A stretch of 64,000 nt of DNA from JABDQA01 sp963759125 (GTDB taxonomy: Bacteria > Desulfobacterota > Desulfobulbia > Desulfobulbales > Desulfocapsaceae). Shown here in pieces: positions 18,752 through 28,002 of this stretch. The notes below the pieces were generated by a model. The model saw nothing but the letters and a program-made list of their open reading frames with translations. It was not told the origin of the DNA and did no database searches. Location of the stretch: NCBI GenBank assembly GCA_963759125.1, contig CAVWXN010000005.1:372001-436000 (forward strand), written 5' to 3'. Each line of letters starts with the position of its first letter. The stretch's first letter is position 1. Position numbers and translations under genes: made by a program.

Positions 18752-20449
18752 TTAAATCCCCCAATTTTTACCGGAAAAGGTGACTTGGCGTGAGTTGTTC
18801 CAGGCGCGCTGGACGGCTATACCGGCAACAGAGATGTAGAGCAAAACCAACGGGTAGGCTGAAAACAATGGGCGGGTAATCGGCCAGAGGGTGATTTTCA
18901 CAAAAGTCAGCACCGACACCAGTGAGATCAAACCGCCGAGGATGACGAAAAGCATCCAGATCTCAATGGAACACTGTTTTTTGACCGTCTCTCTGACAAA
19001 CAAGAGCAGATGGGCAAGAACACCGAGGACGAAGAGAATTGGAGTAAGCCACTTATAGGTTGCAGCAATGTCGATCAGGATCCGGAATTTCTCAGTCTTC
19101 ATATGGGTGTAGTAACTTGGCTGGTTGTTCAGCACACTTCTTCGTGACGGCACGAGATGTTCGCCGGTGACGAAGATATAGTCTTCCATGATTTCCTTCG
19201 CCCCATCGCTGATTCGGCCATTGACCTTCATTCGTTCTTCATCAAACATAGAAAAGGTGACCGCATCGGTAAATATCTTTGAGAAGACCGGCCAGATATT
19301 TCGATTATAGGCGGCGTGCCAGGGCGGCCGGAGTGTCGGTTTTCTATCATAGCATGGTATGGTTCCGGCATCGCAGGCCTGCTGGATATCCGCACCAATC
19401 TGGCCGTAAAATTCCAAGGCATCCGTTAAGGTATCAACGTGACCGCCATGGCCGGCTGCGGCTCTGAGCTTCCAGATGTAAAAGGAATCAGGCCAGGCGG
19501 AAGATCTACTTTTGTCAAATATCGGCTTGAGCTTAGCAAAGTTTGGACTGACCGAAAAGGCAAGTTCCTGGGCTTCGCTGCTCACCGGCGCATAGCGCCG
19601 AATGTCACCGACTTCGATATTCATCAGCGAGCCCAGCGCGGTGCTGAACTGGGGTGATTTCAGTTCATTAATGATCTGGTGGCCATAATGCTTTTCGTTC
19701 AGATGGGCAAAGGTAGTCTGCAGTCCCCAGAAAATGCAGCCAACCCAGGCAACCACAAGAAACCTCGATAATAATTCTTTTTTGGAGTAGACGGCATCAG
19801 CCAGAAAGAACAGCAGAATCGTCAACCCCAGCGAGGGCACCATCCAAATCCCTTCTTCTCGGGTAAACCACAGATAGGAAAAGAAAAATCCAAGACCACT
19901 ACTCCACATCATCTTGCTTTTCCAGGAACCGCGCACTCTGCTCACCAGTGCGAACATGCAGGTAAAGGTAGCCAGAACCAGCGGCATCGACAGCCCTAAC
20001 CGAAAGACCCGGGCCACCCCAGGATACATATACATAAACGGGTTCAGCAGAACCAGGGCAAAAACAGCCAGCAGCAGCCAGCGACCGGTTACCAGGGGGC
20101 GCAGAGCAACCACAACCAGGAGACTGAACAGCGAATAGAGCAGTTGTTGGGCAAACAGCAGCGGCAGGCCAAGATGGTGGACTGCCGCTAAAAAAAGTGG
20201 AAAGCCGGGACCTTTGATAAGTGTGTAATCATCATATGGTCCAAGCCATTGACCACTCAGGATATTTTTCGCCAGCCTGATAAAAAGATAATCGTCATGC
20301 GGTGTCCGGGTGGCGATCAGATCCATGGAATCCACCAGCCAGAAGCGAACCAGAATCAAGATAATAATCGACCAGAACAGAACCTTGTCATCCGACACCC
20401 GACGCTCATTCAGCTCAGGTGCCAGCAGTCTGTAGGGGAAATATTTCAT
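18752..20449 (-). CDS. polytopic membrane protein, GT-C glycosyltransferase-like
   Basis: A 565-residue protein with about ten hydrophobic segments, the first at about residues 25-42. The first extracytoplasmic loop contains RTPHDDYLFIRLAKNILSG and LIKGPGFPLFLA; an acidic pair in this loop is the catalytic signature of GT-C fold transferases (ArnT/PMT and O-antigen-related families). A large soluble domain lies at about residues 250-445 and is followed by three or four more helices. The acceptor is unknown. I see no close named relative and no glycan genes next to it; it stands alone between the XRE regulator and the Hsp20 genes. Confidence 0.6.
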   Translation of the reverse strand: MKYFPYRLLAPELNERRVSDDKVLFWSIIILILVRFWLVDSMDLIATRTPHDDYLFIRLAKNILSGQWLGPYDDYTLIKGPGFPLFLAAVHHLGLPLLFAQQLLYSLFSLLVVVALRPLVTGRWLLLAVFALVLLNPFMYMYPGVARVFRLGLSMPLVLATFTCMFALVSRVRGSWKSKMMWSSGLGFFFSYLWFTREEGIWMVPSLGLTILLFFLADAVYSKKELLSRFLVVAWVGCIFWGLQTTFAHLNEKHYGHQIINELKSPQFSTALGSLMNIEVGDIRRYAPVSSEAQELAFSVSPNFAKLKPIFDKSRSSAWPDSFYIWKLRAAAGHGGHVDTLTDALEFYGQIGADIQQACDAGTIPCYDRKPTLRPPWHAAYNRNIWPVFSKIFTDAVTFSMFDEERMKVNGRISDGAKEIMEDYIFVTGEHLVPSRRSVLNNQPSYYTHMKTEKFRILIDIAATYKWLTPILFVLGVLAHLLLFVRETVKKQCSIEIWMLFVILGGLISLVSVLTFVKITLWPITRPLFSAYPLVLLYISVAGIAVQRAWNNSRQVTFSGKNWGI

Positions 20450-20959
20450 GGTAGATGATAGTACCCTATAGCCGTGCAGGTGCCAAATATTGCTGTGAGT
20501 TTTTAAATGAGCGATAAAGATAGAACCTGCTGGTATCAGCTCATCCCTGGCATTTCATCTCGGCGCATAGTTACCTTTGTTTATTTGTAATTACCAAAAT
20601 ATATCAAATAATTAAAGGATGCATTAGGCGAAAAGAGCATCTTACAGCAGTTAATCTATACCCTGATAAAAATAGATAGAGTTATAAGTAGAGCGAGGGA
20701 GTTGAAGATGGATGAGCGCAATATAATGATGTCCGGTTGGCTCAGCCGTTGAAGGTGTATAGAGCAGGTTTAACTGCATTAGTTCAGACTTAATCTGAGA
20801 CAAACCTGGCTTTTCTTGAAATTCTTGCTGGTAATCTCAGAGTGACCGCACGAGCCCGGGTCTACTTAATGAGGGCAGGTCGAGATTAAATGCAGTGGCC
20901 TACGGATATGCTGCCCTCCCCGCTATTTCCGAGGAGGGCAACTCATAATAGGGTAAGCC
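20450..20959. other. intergenic region with repeat copy and GC-rich hairpin
   Basis: About 510 bases without a supported gene. It contains one copy of a 32-bp dispersed repeat (20878-20909) and, just after it, an eight-base-pair hairpin (TGCCCTCC at 20912-20919 with GGAGGGCA at 20933-20940). The hairpin is downstream of the minus-strand Hsp20 gene but has no T-tract in that direction, so a terminator role is doubtful. Short frames here have no homology I recognise. Confidence 0.4.
20878..20909 (+). repeat. 32-bp direct repeat, copy A
   Basis: Starts GGTCGAGATTAAATG and ends GTGGCCTACGGATAT; it is 30/32 identical to copy B at 25237-25268, in the same orientation. The two copies bracket the 4.3-kb block of Hsp20, DnaJ and ribbon-helix-helix genes. 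Similarity outside the core is patchy (a shared GT-TAAT stretch upstream), so the core is probably the functional or inherited unit. Confidence 0.7.
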
Positions 20960-21343
20960 TCAGCCTGCCTTAATCTCTACCTGCTTAGGCTTTGCCGCTT
21001 CTGACTTGGGCAGGTGCAGGGCAAGTATTCCGTCCTTTAATTCTGCACTCACCTTATTGACATCGATGGACTGCGGTACTGAGAAGGCTCTTTGATACTC
21101 AACATTGCCAAACTCTTCCCACTCAGCCGCACCATCCTTTGCCATTGACCTTACGCCTGTCAATGTCAGATTGCCATTGTCGATGTTGACGGTTATGTCA
21201 TCTTTTGTGACACCAGGCATTTCAGCATGCAGCAGGATTTCATCGTCATTCTCATAGATATCAACCAGCGGAGTCACCTGACGCAGGCTCCTGGTTGACT
21301 CGACTGCCCCTTGTTCCTTCTTGGTTATATCTTTGCCGTCCAT
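20960..21343 (-). CDS. Hsp20-family small heat shock protein
   Basis: A 127-residue alpha-crystallin-type holdase. The crystallin domain runs from about residue 25 (PLVDIYENDDEILLHAEMPG) to AELKDGILALHLPKSEAAKP near the end, with the classic A-x-x-x-n-G-v-L motif and a C-terminal KPKQVEIK tail. It lies 50 bases downstream of a second Hsp20 gene on the same strand; the two are probably co-transcribed and form mixed oligomers, as paired bacterial sHSPs often do. It has a short N-terminal arm compared with its neighbour. Confidence 0.93.
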   Translation of the reverse strand: MDGKDITKKEQGAVESTRSLRQVTPLVDIYENDDEILLHAEMPGVTKDDITVNIDNGNLTLTGVRSMAKDGAAEWEEFGNVEYQRAFSVPQSIDVNKVSAELKDGILALHLPKSEAAKPKQVEIKAG

Positions 21344-21393
21344 AGCGCCCTCCGTTTATCTATATTCAGTGTTTAGATATCCCTTGCTGAGTC

Positions 21394-21840
21394 CTATTTG
21401 ATAGAAATCTGTCTTGGTTTAGCCGCTTCTGACTTTGGCAGAGTCAAAACCAAAATTCCGTCTTTCAAACTTGCTGACACCTTACTGGAATCTACATCTG
21501 ACGGCAGTGTCAGGCTTCTGGTAAACGAAGTCGAGCCGCGCTCACTGCGGTGTGCTCGATAACCTTCCGGCGCTAAAACCTCGCTTTTTCCGCTGATTTC
21601 CAGGTAGTTTCCTTGGATTTTCACATCCAGATCGTTTTTGGACAATCCTGGTACCTCGGCAACCAGCTCAAATTGGTCTCCTTTATCATACAGATTTGTT
21701 CGCGGATAGTTGCTGATTACAGACCATCTCGGCTCATAGCCCGCAGTCCGATCGAATTCGCTGAAGATATTGTCGAACCGGCTCCTGAGCAGCCCCATGG
21801 CGTCAAACATTCTGTCAAGATCACTTACTCTTGCAAACAT
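21394..21840 (-). CDS. Hsp20-family small heat shock protein
   Basis: A 148-residue small heat shock protein of bacterial class A type. The N-terminal arm (DRMFDAMGLLRSRFDNIFSE) precedes a crystallin domain (TNLYDKGDQFELVAEVPGLS through ASLKDGILVLTLPKSEAAKP). First of the two-gene sHSP operon; a strong aggaggtgtgtc site precedes ATG 21840. The 215-base divergent region upstream separates it from the ribbon-helix-helix gene and holds an inverted repeat, suggesting coordinated control. Confidence 0.93.
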   Translation of the reverse strand: MFARVSDLDRMFDAMGLLRSRFDNIFSEFDRTAGYEPRWSVISNYPRTNLYDKGDQFELVAEVPGLSKNDLDVKIQGNYLEISGKSEVLAPEGYRAHRSERGSTSFTRSLTLPSDVDSSKVSASLKDGILVLTLPKSEAAKPRQISIK

Positions 21841-21918
21841 GACACACCTCCTATTTGACGTGTTTTTTTAATGTAACCGAGACGATTACCTACGTCCCGA
21901 ACCGTTACCACCTATAGA

Positions 21919-21944
21919 TTTATCGGAAAAATAATTACGATAAA
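21919..21944. promoter_or_regulatory. inverted repeat in the hsp20 / RHH divergent promoter region
   Basis: TTTATCG (21919-21925) and CGATAAA (21938-21944) form a perfect 7-bp inverted repeat separated by 12 bases. It sits between the divergent Hsp20 and ribbon-helix-helix genes and could be an operator. On the RHH side TTGATA (22007-22012) and TATAAT (22033-22038) occur but are 20 bases apart, so that promoter is only tentative. No CIRCE element is visible. Confidence 0.35.
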
Positions 21945-22055
21945 TTTCATGTCAATAAAAAATGTATTAAATATTATTATCGAGTATATTACTAATAATT
22001 TAAATCTTGATAAAGTAATTAATTTGCCTTAGTATAATAGCACAGGAGGTATGCC

Positions 22056-22637
22056 ATGGAAGTTGACAAAACCATACTGGCAGGAAGCACAGAGCTCAGC
22101 GCCCGGCAGCTAAAAGGAAAGCAGTCGGTAAGAGCGACTTTCAGGCTGTCTGACCAGATGATCGATTTACTGAAAGTGGCTGCCACCCATCTCGAAGTGC
22201 AGCAGAAGTCACTAATAGACGAATTGGTGCAGAGTCGTGAGATGCTTGATCGAGTCGCCAGTGAATCTCAGGACGTTCTGCAGAAGTTGGAGGAGCGTCG
22301 ACAGAAGACTTTTATTTTGAGCCGGAACTCATTGAACCTGCTTGATGATATATCGGATAAATACAATCTATCCCGGGACTACCTTGTCGAACTCTGTATC
22401 AGCAGATTAATTCCATTTGTTGATGCTGAACAAGAGAAGCACAAACAGCGGCGACAGTTGATCAAGGAGGTGAACTGCTACCTGGAGGAAGGAAAAAATC
22501 TGCTAGAAAAGGCAGACCGTATGCTGGGAGCGGATGACCGGTTCCGGGTCCAGCTCGAGAAAATTATCAATTATACGGATCGAAACGTGGGTGAACTCAG
22601 AAAGTTCGTCAAAGAGAAAAAGACACTGATGTACTAG
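22056..22637 (+). CDS. hypothetical protein with two ribbon-helix-helix-like units
   Basis: A 193-residue protein I do not recognise by name. Two similar segments, QSVRATFRLSDQMIDLLKVA (about residues 24-60) and QKTFILSRNSLNLLDDISDK (about 84-120), each have a short strand followed by two helices, as in CopG/Arc ribbon-helix-helix domains. A tandem pair could make a single-chain DNA-binding unit. The C-terminal third is a charged coiled coil (about 128-193). Good Shine-Dalgarno (AGGAGG, 6 bases before ATG 22056). Divergent from hsp20 and upstream of a DnaJ-type gene, it is a candidate regulator of this island. Confidence 0.55.
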   Translation: MEVDKTILAGSTELSARQLKGKQSVRATFRLSDQMIDLLKVAATHLEVQQKSLIDELVQSREMLDRVASESQDVLQKLEERRQKTFILSRNSLNLLDDISDKYNLSRDYLVELCISRLIPFVDAEQEKHKQRRQLIKEVNCYLEEGKNLLEKADRMLGADDRFRVQLEKIINYTDRNVGELRKFVKEKKTLMY

Positions 22638-22762
22638 AACCATAGACGTAATTTATATTAAAACAGAAGAGACTATTAAAGAAGAGAGAACTAATACACG
22701 AACACATCGTATGTCAGCAGCTAGTGATTGTCTGAATGGTTGGCGTGGTAGGGGGTAAAAAT

Positions 22763-23759
22763 ATGGAATATATCGATTATTACAAGGTACTTGGTGTTCC
22801 CAGAAATGCGACGCAGGAAGAGATCCAGCGGGCCTACCGCAAACGTGCGCGCAAATATCACCCTGATGTCAACAAGGACAAAAACGCCGAAGCGGAGTTT
22901 AAGAGAATAAACGAGGCCAATGAAGTTCTGAAAGATCCTGAGAAACGAAAGCTCTACGATACCTATGGCAAGGATTGGCAGAATGGTACTCACTATAAGA
23001 ATGCGTCCAACTGGGAAGCAGATGTTCCGCCAAGGAAACCGGCGGTCAGGGGATACCGGGACTTTCAGGTTAGCTGGTAACGGTTCATTCGGCGAGACGA
23101 ACGGGTTCAGTGATTTTTTCCATAGTCTCTTTGGCCAGGAATTTAGCGAGCACCAGCCACGCAGGCGGAATTTCGATCGGCCAGGACGGTCGCATGAAGC
23201 CGATATAACTGTTACCCTGCGAGAGCTCATTACCGGTGCCCGCAAATCCATCTCCCTGCAGTCCTACGAATATGATGCAGCCGGTCAGGCCCATCCAACT
23301 ACCAGGACATTTCAAGTTAAAATCCCCAAGGGGGTAACCGAAGGTTCGGTTATCCGGCTTCCTGGTCAAGGTGAAAATGGCGCGGGCAGTGGTGCGACTG
23401 GAGACTTGCTGCTGCGCATCCATATTGCTGCCGATTCACGGTTTTCCATAGACGGTTATGACCTGCACACCACGGTTACCGTCGCTCCATGGGAGGCAGT
23501 GCTCGGAGCCAAGGTTGACCTACAAACTGTAGATGGTTCAGTAACTCTGGAGCTCCCCAAAGGTTCGCAAAATGGTAGAAAGATGCGAATAAGGGGAAAA
23601 GGTTTGCCGAAAAAAAATGGACAGCCAGGCAACATCATTGCCACACTCCAAATCCAGGTACCCACCACCCTGAGCAAAGAGGAAAAACAGCTGTTTGAAG
23701 AGCTGGCAGCTAAGTCGCGGTTCAATCCGCGCATGAAAATGCATCAGCGGGCCAATTGA
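22763..23759 (+). CDS. cbpA: DnaJ/CbpA-type co-chaperone, one frameshift
   Basis: A J-domain protein without zinc fingers, about 332 residues. The J domain occupies residues 4-68 with the HPD tripeptide in RKYHPDVNKD. A G/F-like linker (GNGSFGETNGFSDFFHSLFG) is followed by the DnaJ C-terminal beta domains (SHEADITVTLRELITGARKS, IPKGVTEGSVIRLPGQGENG). The first frame stops at 23080 after FQVSW; homology continues in another frame from GNGSFGE, so one extra base lies near 23073. A ggggg run precedes ATG 22763. It would stimulate DnaK, consistent with the neighbouring sHSPs. Confidence 0.85.
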
Positions 23760-23813
23760 AAAGGGCCTAGAAACTAAACAAAGAGAAAAAGAGCGGGCCG
23801 AAAGTATATCAAA

Positions 23814-23960
23814 CTATACATAACGACATAAGTTCAAGACGCCCTCTCAGGCAAGGCACGAGCGAGGAGCCGGCGGAGCAGCCTGGTAGTGCTGTGAGCA
23901 GGCACCACAGCGAGCAGCGCAGCATGAGGGAATGGATTGGACTTATGTCGTTATGTATAG
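23814..23960. repeat. 147-bp element with perfect 20-bp terminal inverted repeats
   Basis: CTATACATAACGACATAAGT (23814-23833) is the exact reverse complement of 23941-23960. After one mismatch, three more bases pair. The 107-base interior is GC-rich, contains short GAGC/GCAGC repeats and an inner CCCTC...GAGGG pairing, and has no coding frame of note. It lies between the two DnaJ-type genes. A MITE-like non-autonomous element or a large structured RNA/terminator fits; an integron attC site was considered and judged less likely. No target-site duplication is obvious. Confidence 0.7.
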
Positions 23961-24011
23961 ATGGGATAGCGGATCATTTTTAATGCTTGCAAAGGTGAAG
24001 GAGGATCTGTC

Positions 24012-24719
24012 ATGCCAAAAAATTACTACATCGTCTTGGGTATTCCTGCTGCCTCAAGCCAGGAAGATATAAAAGCAGCCTACCGCCAGCTGGCGAAAGA
24101 GTTCCATCCCGACCGTTACGGTGAGGGACATTCGCCGTTCCAAACCATTCAGGAAGCGTATTCGGTGCTCAGTGATCCAGCAAGGCGCCGAGCCTATGAT
24201 GATAGAAGAGAGCACCAGCGATTGACGGGCCCTTATGGGGTCAAAGCAGCTTCGATGAGTGAACGAATCGTACCGGAACCCTTGGTGCCAGAGCAAGGTC
24301 CGGTTGATCTGGGGGAAGCTTCGTTGACCAGATCGTTTGAGAGCTATAGGCCATCATTTGATGCGCTGTTTGACCGCATATTAACTAATTTTGAAGAAAG
24401 CAGACGAGCCAAGGCCGAGCGTCCAGAGCCGGTCACCGTCGTGGTCCACCTCACCCCTGACCAGGCTTTCCGGGGCGGCCATGTCCGCCTTACCGTTCCG
24501 GCTCGGATTCGCTGTCCGAACTGTAGAGGTGCCGGCGGTCTTGGCTATTACGAATGCTGGCGCTGCGGTGGAGCCGGTTTTATGACCGGAGAATACCCTG
24601 TAATGGTCAGCTACCCGCCCGGTATTTCCGACAGCCACACCGTCCAGCTCTCGGTGGATCGGTTTGGGATACTAAATCTCTACCTCAATCTGAGGTTCAG
24701 GATTAGTGATTTGATTTAG
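24012..24719 (+). CDS. J-domain protein with partial zinc-finger region
   Basis: A 235-residue DnaJ-related protein. The J domain is residues 3-66 with HPD in KEFHPDRYG. After a poorly conserved 80-residue linker there is a segment TVVVHLTPDQAFRGGHVRLT like the start of the DnaJ C-terminal domain, with two cysteine pairs, CPNCRGAGG and CWRCGGAG, i.e. half the usual four-repeat zinc region. It is much shorter than DnaJ (about 375) and ends after one beta domain, so it may be a specialised or reduced co-chaperone. A ggaggatctgtc site precedes ATG 24012. It belongs to the same heat-shock island. Confidence 0.75.
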   Translation: MPKNYYIVLGIPAASSQEDIKAAYRQLAKEFHPDRYGEGHSPFQTIQEAYSVLSDPARRRAYDDRREHQRLTGPYGVKAASMSERIVPEPLVPEQGPVDLGEASLTRSFESYRPSFDALFDRILTNFEESRRAKAERPEPVTVVVHLTPDQAFRGGHVRLTVPARIRCPNCRGAGGLGYYECWRCGGAGFMTGEYPVMVSYPPGISDSHTVQLSVDRFGILNLYLNLRFRISDLI

Positions 24720-24904
24720 AGACACGGTTTCCATTATAGGCAAAGGTATCCCTATGTATCTTATCAGGAACATGGAATGGTTTCGGCGAAGAGCAGGGCA
24801 TAAAACGAAGGCTGATATATCCTCAAAAGTCCATTAAATGATTATTATAAGGATAGGAGATGTCGCTTAATTTAAAAATGCAAATGTAAAGGCAGTAAGC
24901 ACTG

Positions 24905-25099
24905 ATGATTTATGCAAATCCCGTGATAATGTATGAGGTGGAATGCCCTCAGTGCAAGAGTCAATTGATACTCTTTCGAGAAGACCTTTCTCATCTTGTT
25001 GTTTGTGACACATGCGACTTGGAAATCCAGGTCTCCCTGCCAGCCGAAGAAGTCGGCGAAATAATTTATGAGCCTGCAGCCAGGACAGCAAGTGATTAG
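24905..25099 (+). CDS. small zinc-ribbon-like protein
   Basis: A 64-residue protein with two cysteine pairs, CPQC (about residues 14-17) and CDTC (34-37), spaced as a rubredoxin-like or zinc-ribbon knuckle. No function is assignable. The start is uncertain: ATG 24905 has a weak upstream purine tract, while an in-frame ATG nine codons on gives the shorter, more typical MYEVECPQC N-terminus. It sits between the second DnaJ-type gene and repeat copy B. Confidence 0.5.
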   Translation: MIYANPVIMYEVECPQCKSQLILFREDLSHLVVCDTCDLEIQVSLPAEEVGEIIYEPAARTASD

Positions 25100-25236
25100 G
25101 AGTCCTCAGCTGGCTTTTTGAATATCCACCTGTCGCAGCAGTCGCATAATCTCGCTTTTCAAGCGAATATGGAGGCGATCATGACATGAGATGCCCTGTG
25201 GGAAGCTCTTAATAGAGTTTAATCTAATGTCGGCCG

Positions 25237-25268
25237 GGTCGAGATTAAATGTAGTGGCCTAGGGATAT
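25237..25268 (+). repeat. 32-bp direct repeat, copy B
   Basis: Second copy of the repeat at 20878-20909 (30/32 identical, same orientation). It overlaps the last codons and stop (25259-25261) of the minus-strand hypothetical gene. Copy A may therefore be a leftover of the 3' end of a second copy of that gene, or both may be insertion or attachment sequences. Confidence 0.7.
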
Positions 25269-25537
25269 TTGAGAGGCGGCCATGCGTCATCATCGACTCT
25301 TTCTACTGCTGCATGAAACCAGGTCCAATCTGTTTCTTTTGTAACCTGCCAGGCAATGCGCTTTATCAGCCAGCGTTCTAGAGGGAGATCATAACGATCA
25401 TGATAGAGAATCTCATCTCCAACTCTGGGTGGTGTTTGCATTGTTATTGTCCTGACAAGATCGTTTTTAACGTATAATCTTCCCTTGAATCGTTGCTCTC
25501 TGAAATTACACACATTGGTTTTCTGTGTATCTGCCAT
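25259..25537 (-). CDS. hypothetical protein
   Basis: A 92-residue acidic protein of unknown function with conserved-looking aromatic residues (ERWLIKRIAW, TDWTWFHAAVERVDDD). No motif, signal peptide or membrane helix is evident. A strong gaggggg purine tract lies just upstream of ATG 25537, which supports real translation. Its 3' end coincides with repeat copy B. It is divergent from the PAS kinase gene across 260 bases. Confidence 0.5.
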   Translation of the reverse strand: MADTQKTNVCNFREQRFKGRLYVKNDLVRTITMQTPPRVGDEILYHDRYDLPLERWLIKRIAWQVTKETDWTWFHAAVERVDDDAWPPLKYP

Positions 25538-25799
25538 GTTACTACCCCCTCAAATTGAAATGAGTTCAAATCTGGTATAATCAAATAATAAGCATTTCTC
25601 AGGCCTCAGCATCAACTGCCGCATAAACCCCCTTCACTTATAATAATCTAGAAAAGGCGGCAGAAATAAGATAGGTATTTAGAAATCTCAGCGGCGTGAA
25701 AGTAGCAGATATATTTCAACAGAGACGCCTCAATAGTGTTGTCCGGAGCCCTCGAACAAGACCTACTGAAGCCAATTAAACAGGTAAAGGTGGATTATA

Positions 25800-27623
25800 A
25801 TGAAAAATGACCTGCGCCATATCATTGATATTTTTGATCTGCTGGCCGATGGAGTGTGCCTCGTCAATAAAGACCTTACCATCGAATACATGAACTCAGT
25901 GATGGTCAAGGATTTTGGCGCCGGCGTTGGTAAAAAGTGTTACGAGATTTTGGAAAATAGCCCTGATATCTGTTCCCGTTGCCAGGCGACCAGCGTATTT
26001 AACGGGGAGAAGCTTCGTCGGCAAATATTCAACAGGAGTGCAAACAAATTCTACGATATAGTTGAAGTCCCCTTTGAGAATGAAGATGGAATTATTTCCA
26101 AATTGAGCATTTACCGGGACGTCTCGGCTAAGAAAAGACAAGATGAGAGATTAAGGGCTTCAGAAGAACAGTATAGGAACCTATTTGAACATGTCGGCTG
26201 CGGTGTTTTTATAAGCAGCAAGGAGGGGAAATTTCTCGATGCCAATCACGCACTGCAGCAAATGCTGGGATATCCGAGCAGGGAAGAACTTCTGAAAATC
26301 GATCTGCCAAACGATCTCTACCTAAGGCCTGAAGACCGTTCTGAATTTGTAGAAACCATCGAACGGGAAGGACATGTCATCAACCGTGAAGTTGAATTCA
26401 AGAAAAAGGATGGCACGCCGATTCCGGTGCTGTTAACCGGGCATGTGCGCTATGATTCAAAAGGAAAAGTAGCAGGATATGAGGGAATAAATGTAGACCA
26501 GACCCAAACCAAGCAGATGGAGCGGGAGATCAGAAAGACAAACGATTTCCTCAATAATATTATCCACAACTCAGCCAACGCCATTATGGCAGCAGACATG
26601 ACGGGGACTATTATTCTCTGGAATCAGGCCGCCGAAGAGATCCTCGGATACAAAACCAATGATGTCGTGGGTAAGCTCAATATTACCCAGGTATATCCGG
26701 AAGGTATGGCCAAGAAGGTGATGGGCAAGCTTCGCGAAGGCAATGTAAGGCGTAAGGGAAGATTGAAATTTTATCCCGTGGTTTTGTTGAAAAAGGACGG
26801 ACAGATCGCCGAGGGAAATATTTCAGCCTCTATCGTTTACGACGAGAACCGGCAAGAGATTGCTACGGTTGGGATATTCATGGACCTCAAAGAACGGCTG
26901 GAGATGGAGAGGAGATTGAAAACGACGCAGGAACAGCTGCTTCAATCTGAAAAGCTGGCCGCAATGGGTCGCCTTACCTCGCAGATTGCCCACGAGTTGA
27001 ATAATCCATTATATGGGATAATGAACACTCTCGAGTTGATGAAAACCGAAATCTCTCCTGGCAACAATCGAAGGAAAATATTGGAAATGGCGCTGTCTGA
27101 AACGGTCCGACTCAGTGAATTGCTTCATAAAATGTTGACGTTCTCCAAACCCGACCAGAAAGAAAAACAGCCCGTCGACATCAACACGATACTTGATGAG
27201 ATCCTTCTTCTGCATGAGAAACAGTTTCGTGAGAATAATATTATTATAGAGATTCATCTGGCCGATGGGATGCCTTCTGTTCTGGCATCAAAAAATCAGT
27301 TGCGGCAGGTTTTTCTTAATATGTTTCACAATGCTGGAGACGCCATGCCTGACGGCGGAATCCTAACCGTCAAGACTGCTGTCGAAGACAGGGAGATTGC
27401 CATAGAGATATCCGACAATGGTATCGGGATCAACGAAAAAGATATCACCAATATATTCGATGCATTTTTTACCACCAAAAGCAGCGTCAAAGGCGTTGGC
27501 CTGGGGCTCTCGGTCTGCTATGGCTTCATCGCCGAGCATGGTGGAGACATACAGGTAACAAGCGAACAGGGAGTCGGCACCTGTTTCTCGATCACCCTTC
27601 CTATCTACGCTCAATCCCTTTAG
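25800..27623 (+). CDS. soluble PAS-domain sensor histidine kinase
   Basis: A 607-residue cytoplasmic kinase with no membrane segment. It has three PAS-like modules: about residues 8-110 (with C-rich YEILENSPDICSRCQA, possibly cofactor- or redox-linked), 125-240 and 255-375. A HisKA domain has His398 in QIAHELNNPLYGIMN, followed by an HATPase domain (NMFHNAGDAMPDGG, SDNGIGINE, VGLGLSVCYGF). No receiver is fused. The next gene, 380 bases on, encodes a protein with a receiver domain that could be its partner. A taaaggtgg purine tract precedes ATG 25800. Confidence 0.9.
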   Translation: MKNDLRHIIDIFDLLADGVCLVNKDLTIEYMNSVMVKDFGAGVGKKCYEILENSPDICSRCQATSVFNGEKLRRQIFNRSANKFYDIVEVPFENEDGIISKLSIYRDVSAKKRQDERLRASEEQYRNLFEHVGCGVFISSKEGKFLDANHALQQMLGYPSREELLKIDLPNDLYLRPEDRSEFVETIEREGHVINREVEFKKKDGTPIPVLLTGHVRYDSKGKVAGYEGINVDQTQTKQMEREIRKTNDFLNNIIHNSANAIMAADMTGTIILWNQAAEEILGYKTNDVVGKLNITQVYPEGMAKKVMGKLREGNVRRKGRLKFYPVVLLKKDGQIAEGNISASIVYDENRQEIATVGIFMDLKERLEMERRLKTTQEQLLQSEKLAAMGRLTSQIAHELNNPLYGIMNTLELMKTEISPGNNRRKILEMALSETVRLSELLHKMLTFSKPDQKEKQPVDINTILDEILLLHEKQFRENNIIIEIHLADGMPSVLASKNQLRQVFLNMFHNAGDAMPDGGILTVKTAVEDREIAIEISDNGIGINEKDITNIFDAFFTTKSSVKGVGLGLSVCYGFIAEHGGDIQVTSEQGVGTCFSITLPIYAQSL

Positions 27624-28002
27624 CCGAACCGTTCATTGCTAGACTCACAGGCCGCATCTGCCGCTTTTGGGTAAATCAACTCATAGTCATCTGCCTGTGG
27701 CACACTTTGCTGGTGTTCGAGCCCACCAGCCAGTTTCCACCGAACAAATACCGAACAAACTTCATCTCCTTCCCAGTCATCTCCCGGAAAATAATATTTG
27801 ACATTAACTATAAATTCTGAAATAACTATAATTAAGAGGGTGGCCCTCCCCGCTCTTCAAATATTTTGTTATATTATTGATATATAATGTTAATTTGATA
27901 ATTAAAAAGGTAAAGCGGAAAAAAATCCCGGAATTTGAAAACTGTAATATCTATAAATTCTATATTTACTATAATATTAAATATGAGACCAAGGGAACAA
28001 GA

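Noticed and set aside
20912..20940. Intrinsic terminator for the hsp20 operon
   Set aside because: The 8-bp hairpin has no T-run in the minus direction; kept only as a structural note.
23814..23960. Integron attC site
   Set aside because: TAAC...GTTA ends and size are suggestive, but the arms pair perfectly over 20 bases, including where attC has an unpaired spacer, and no cassette array or integrase is present.
27690..27720. Sigma54 promoter (TGGCAC...TTTGC) upstream of the MerR-receiver gene
   Set aside because: The -24 and -12 elements are two bases too close together for a sigma54 promoter.
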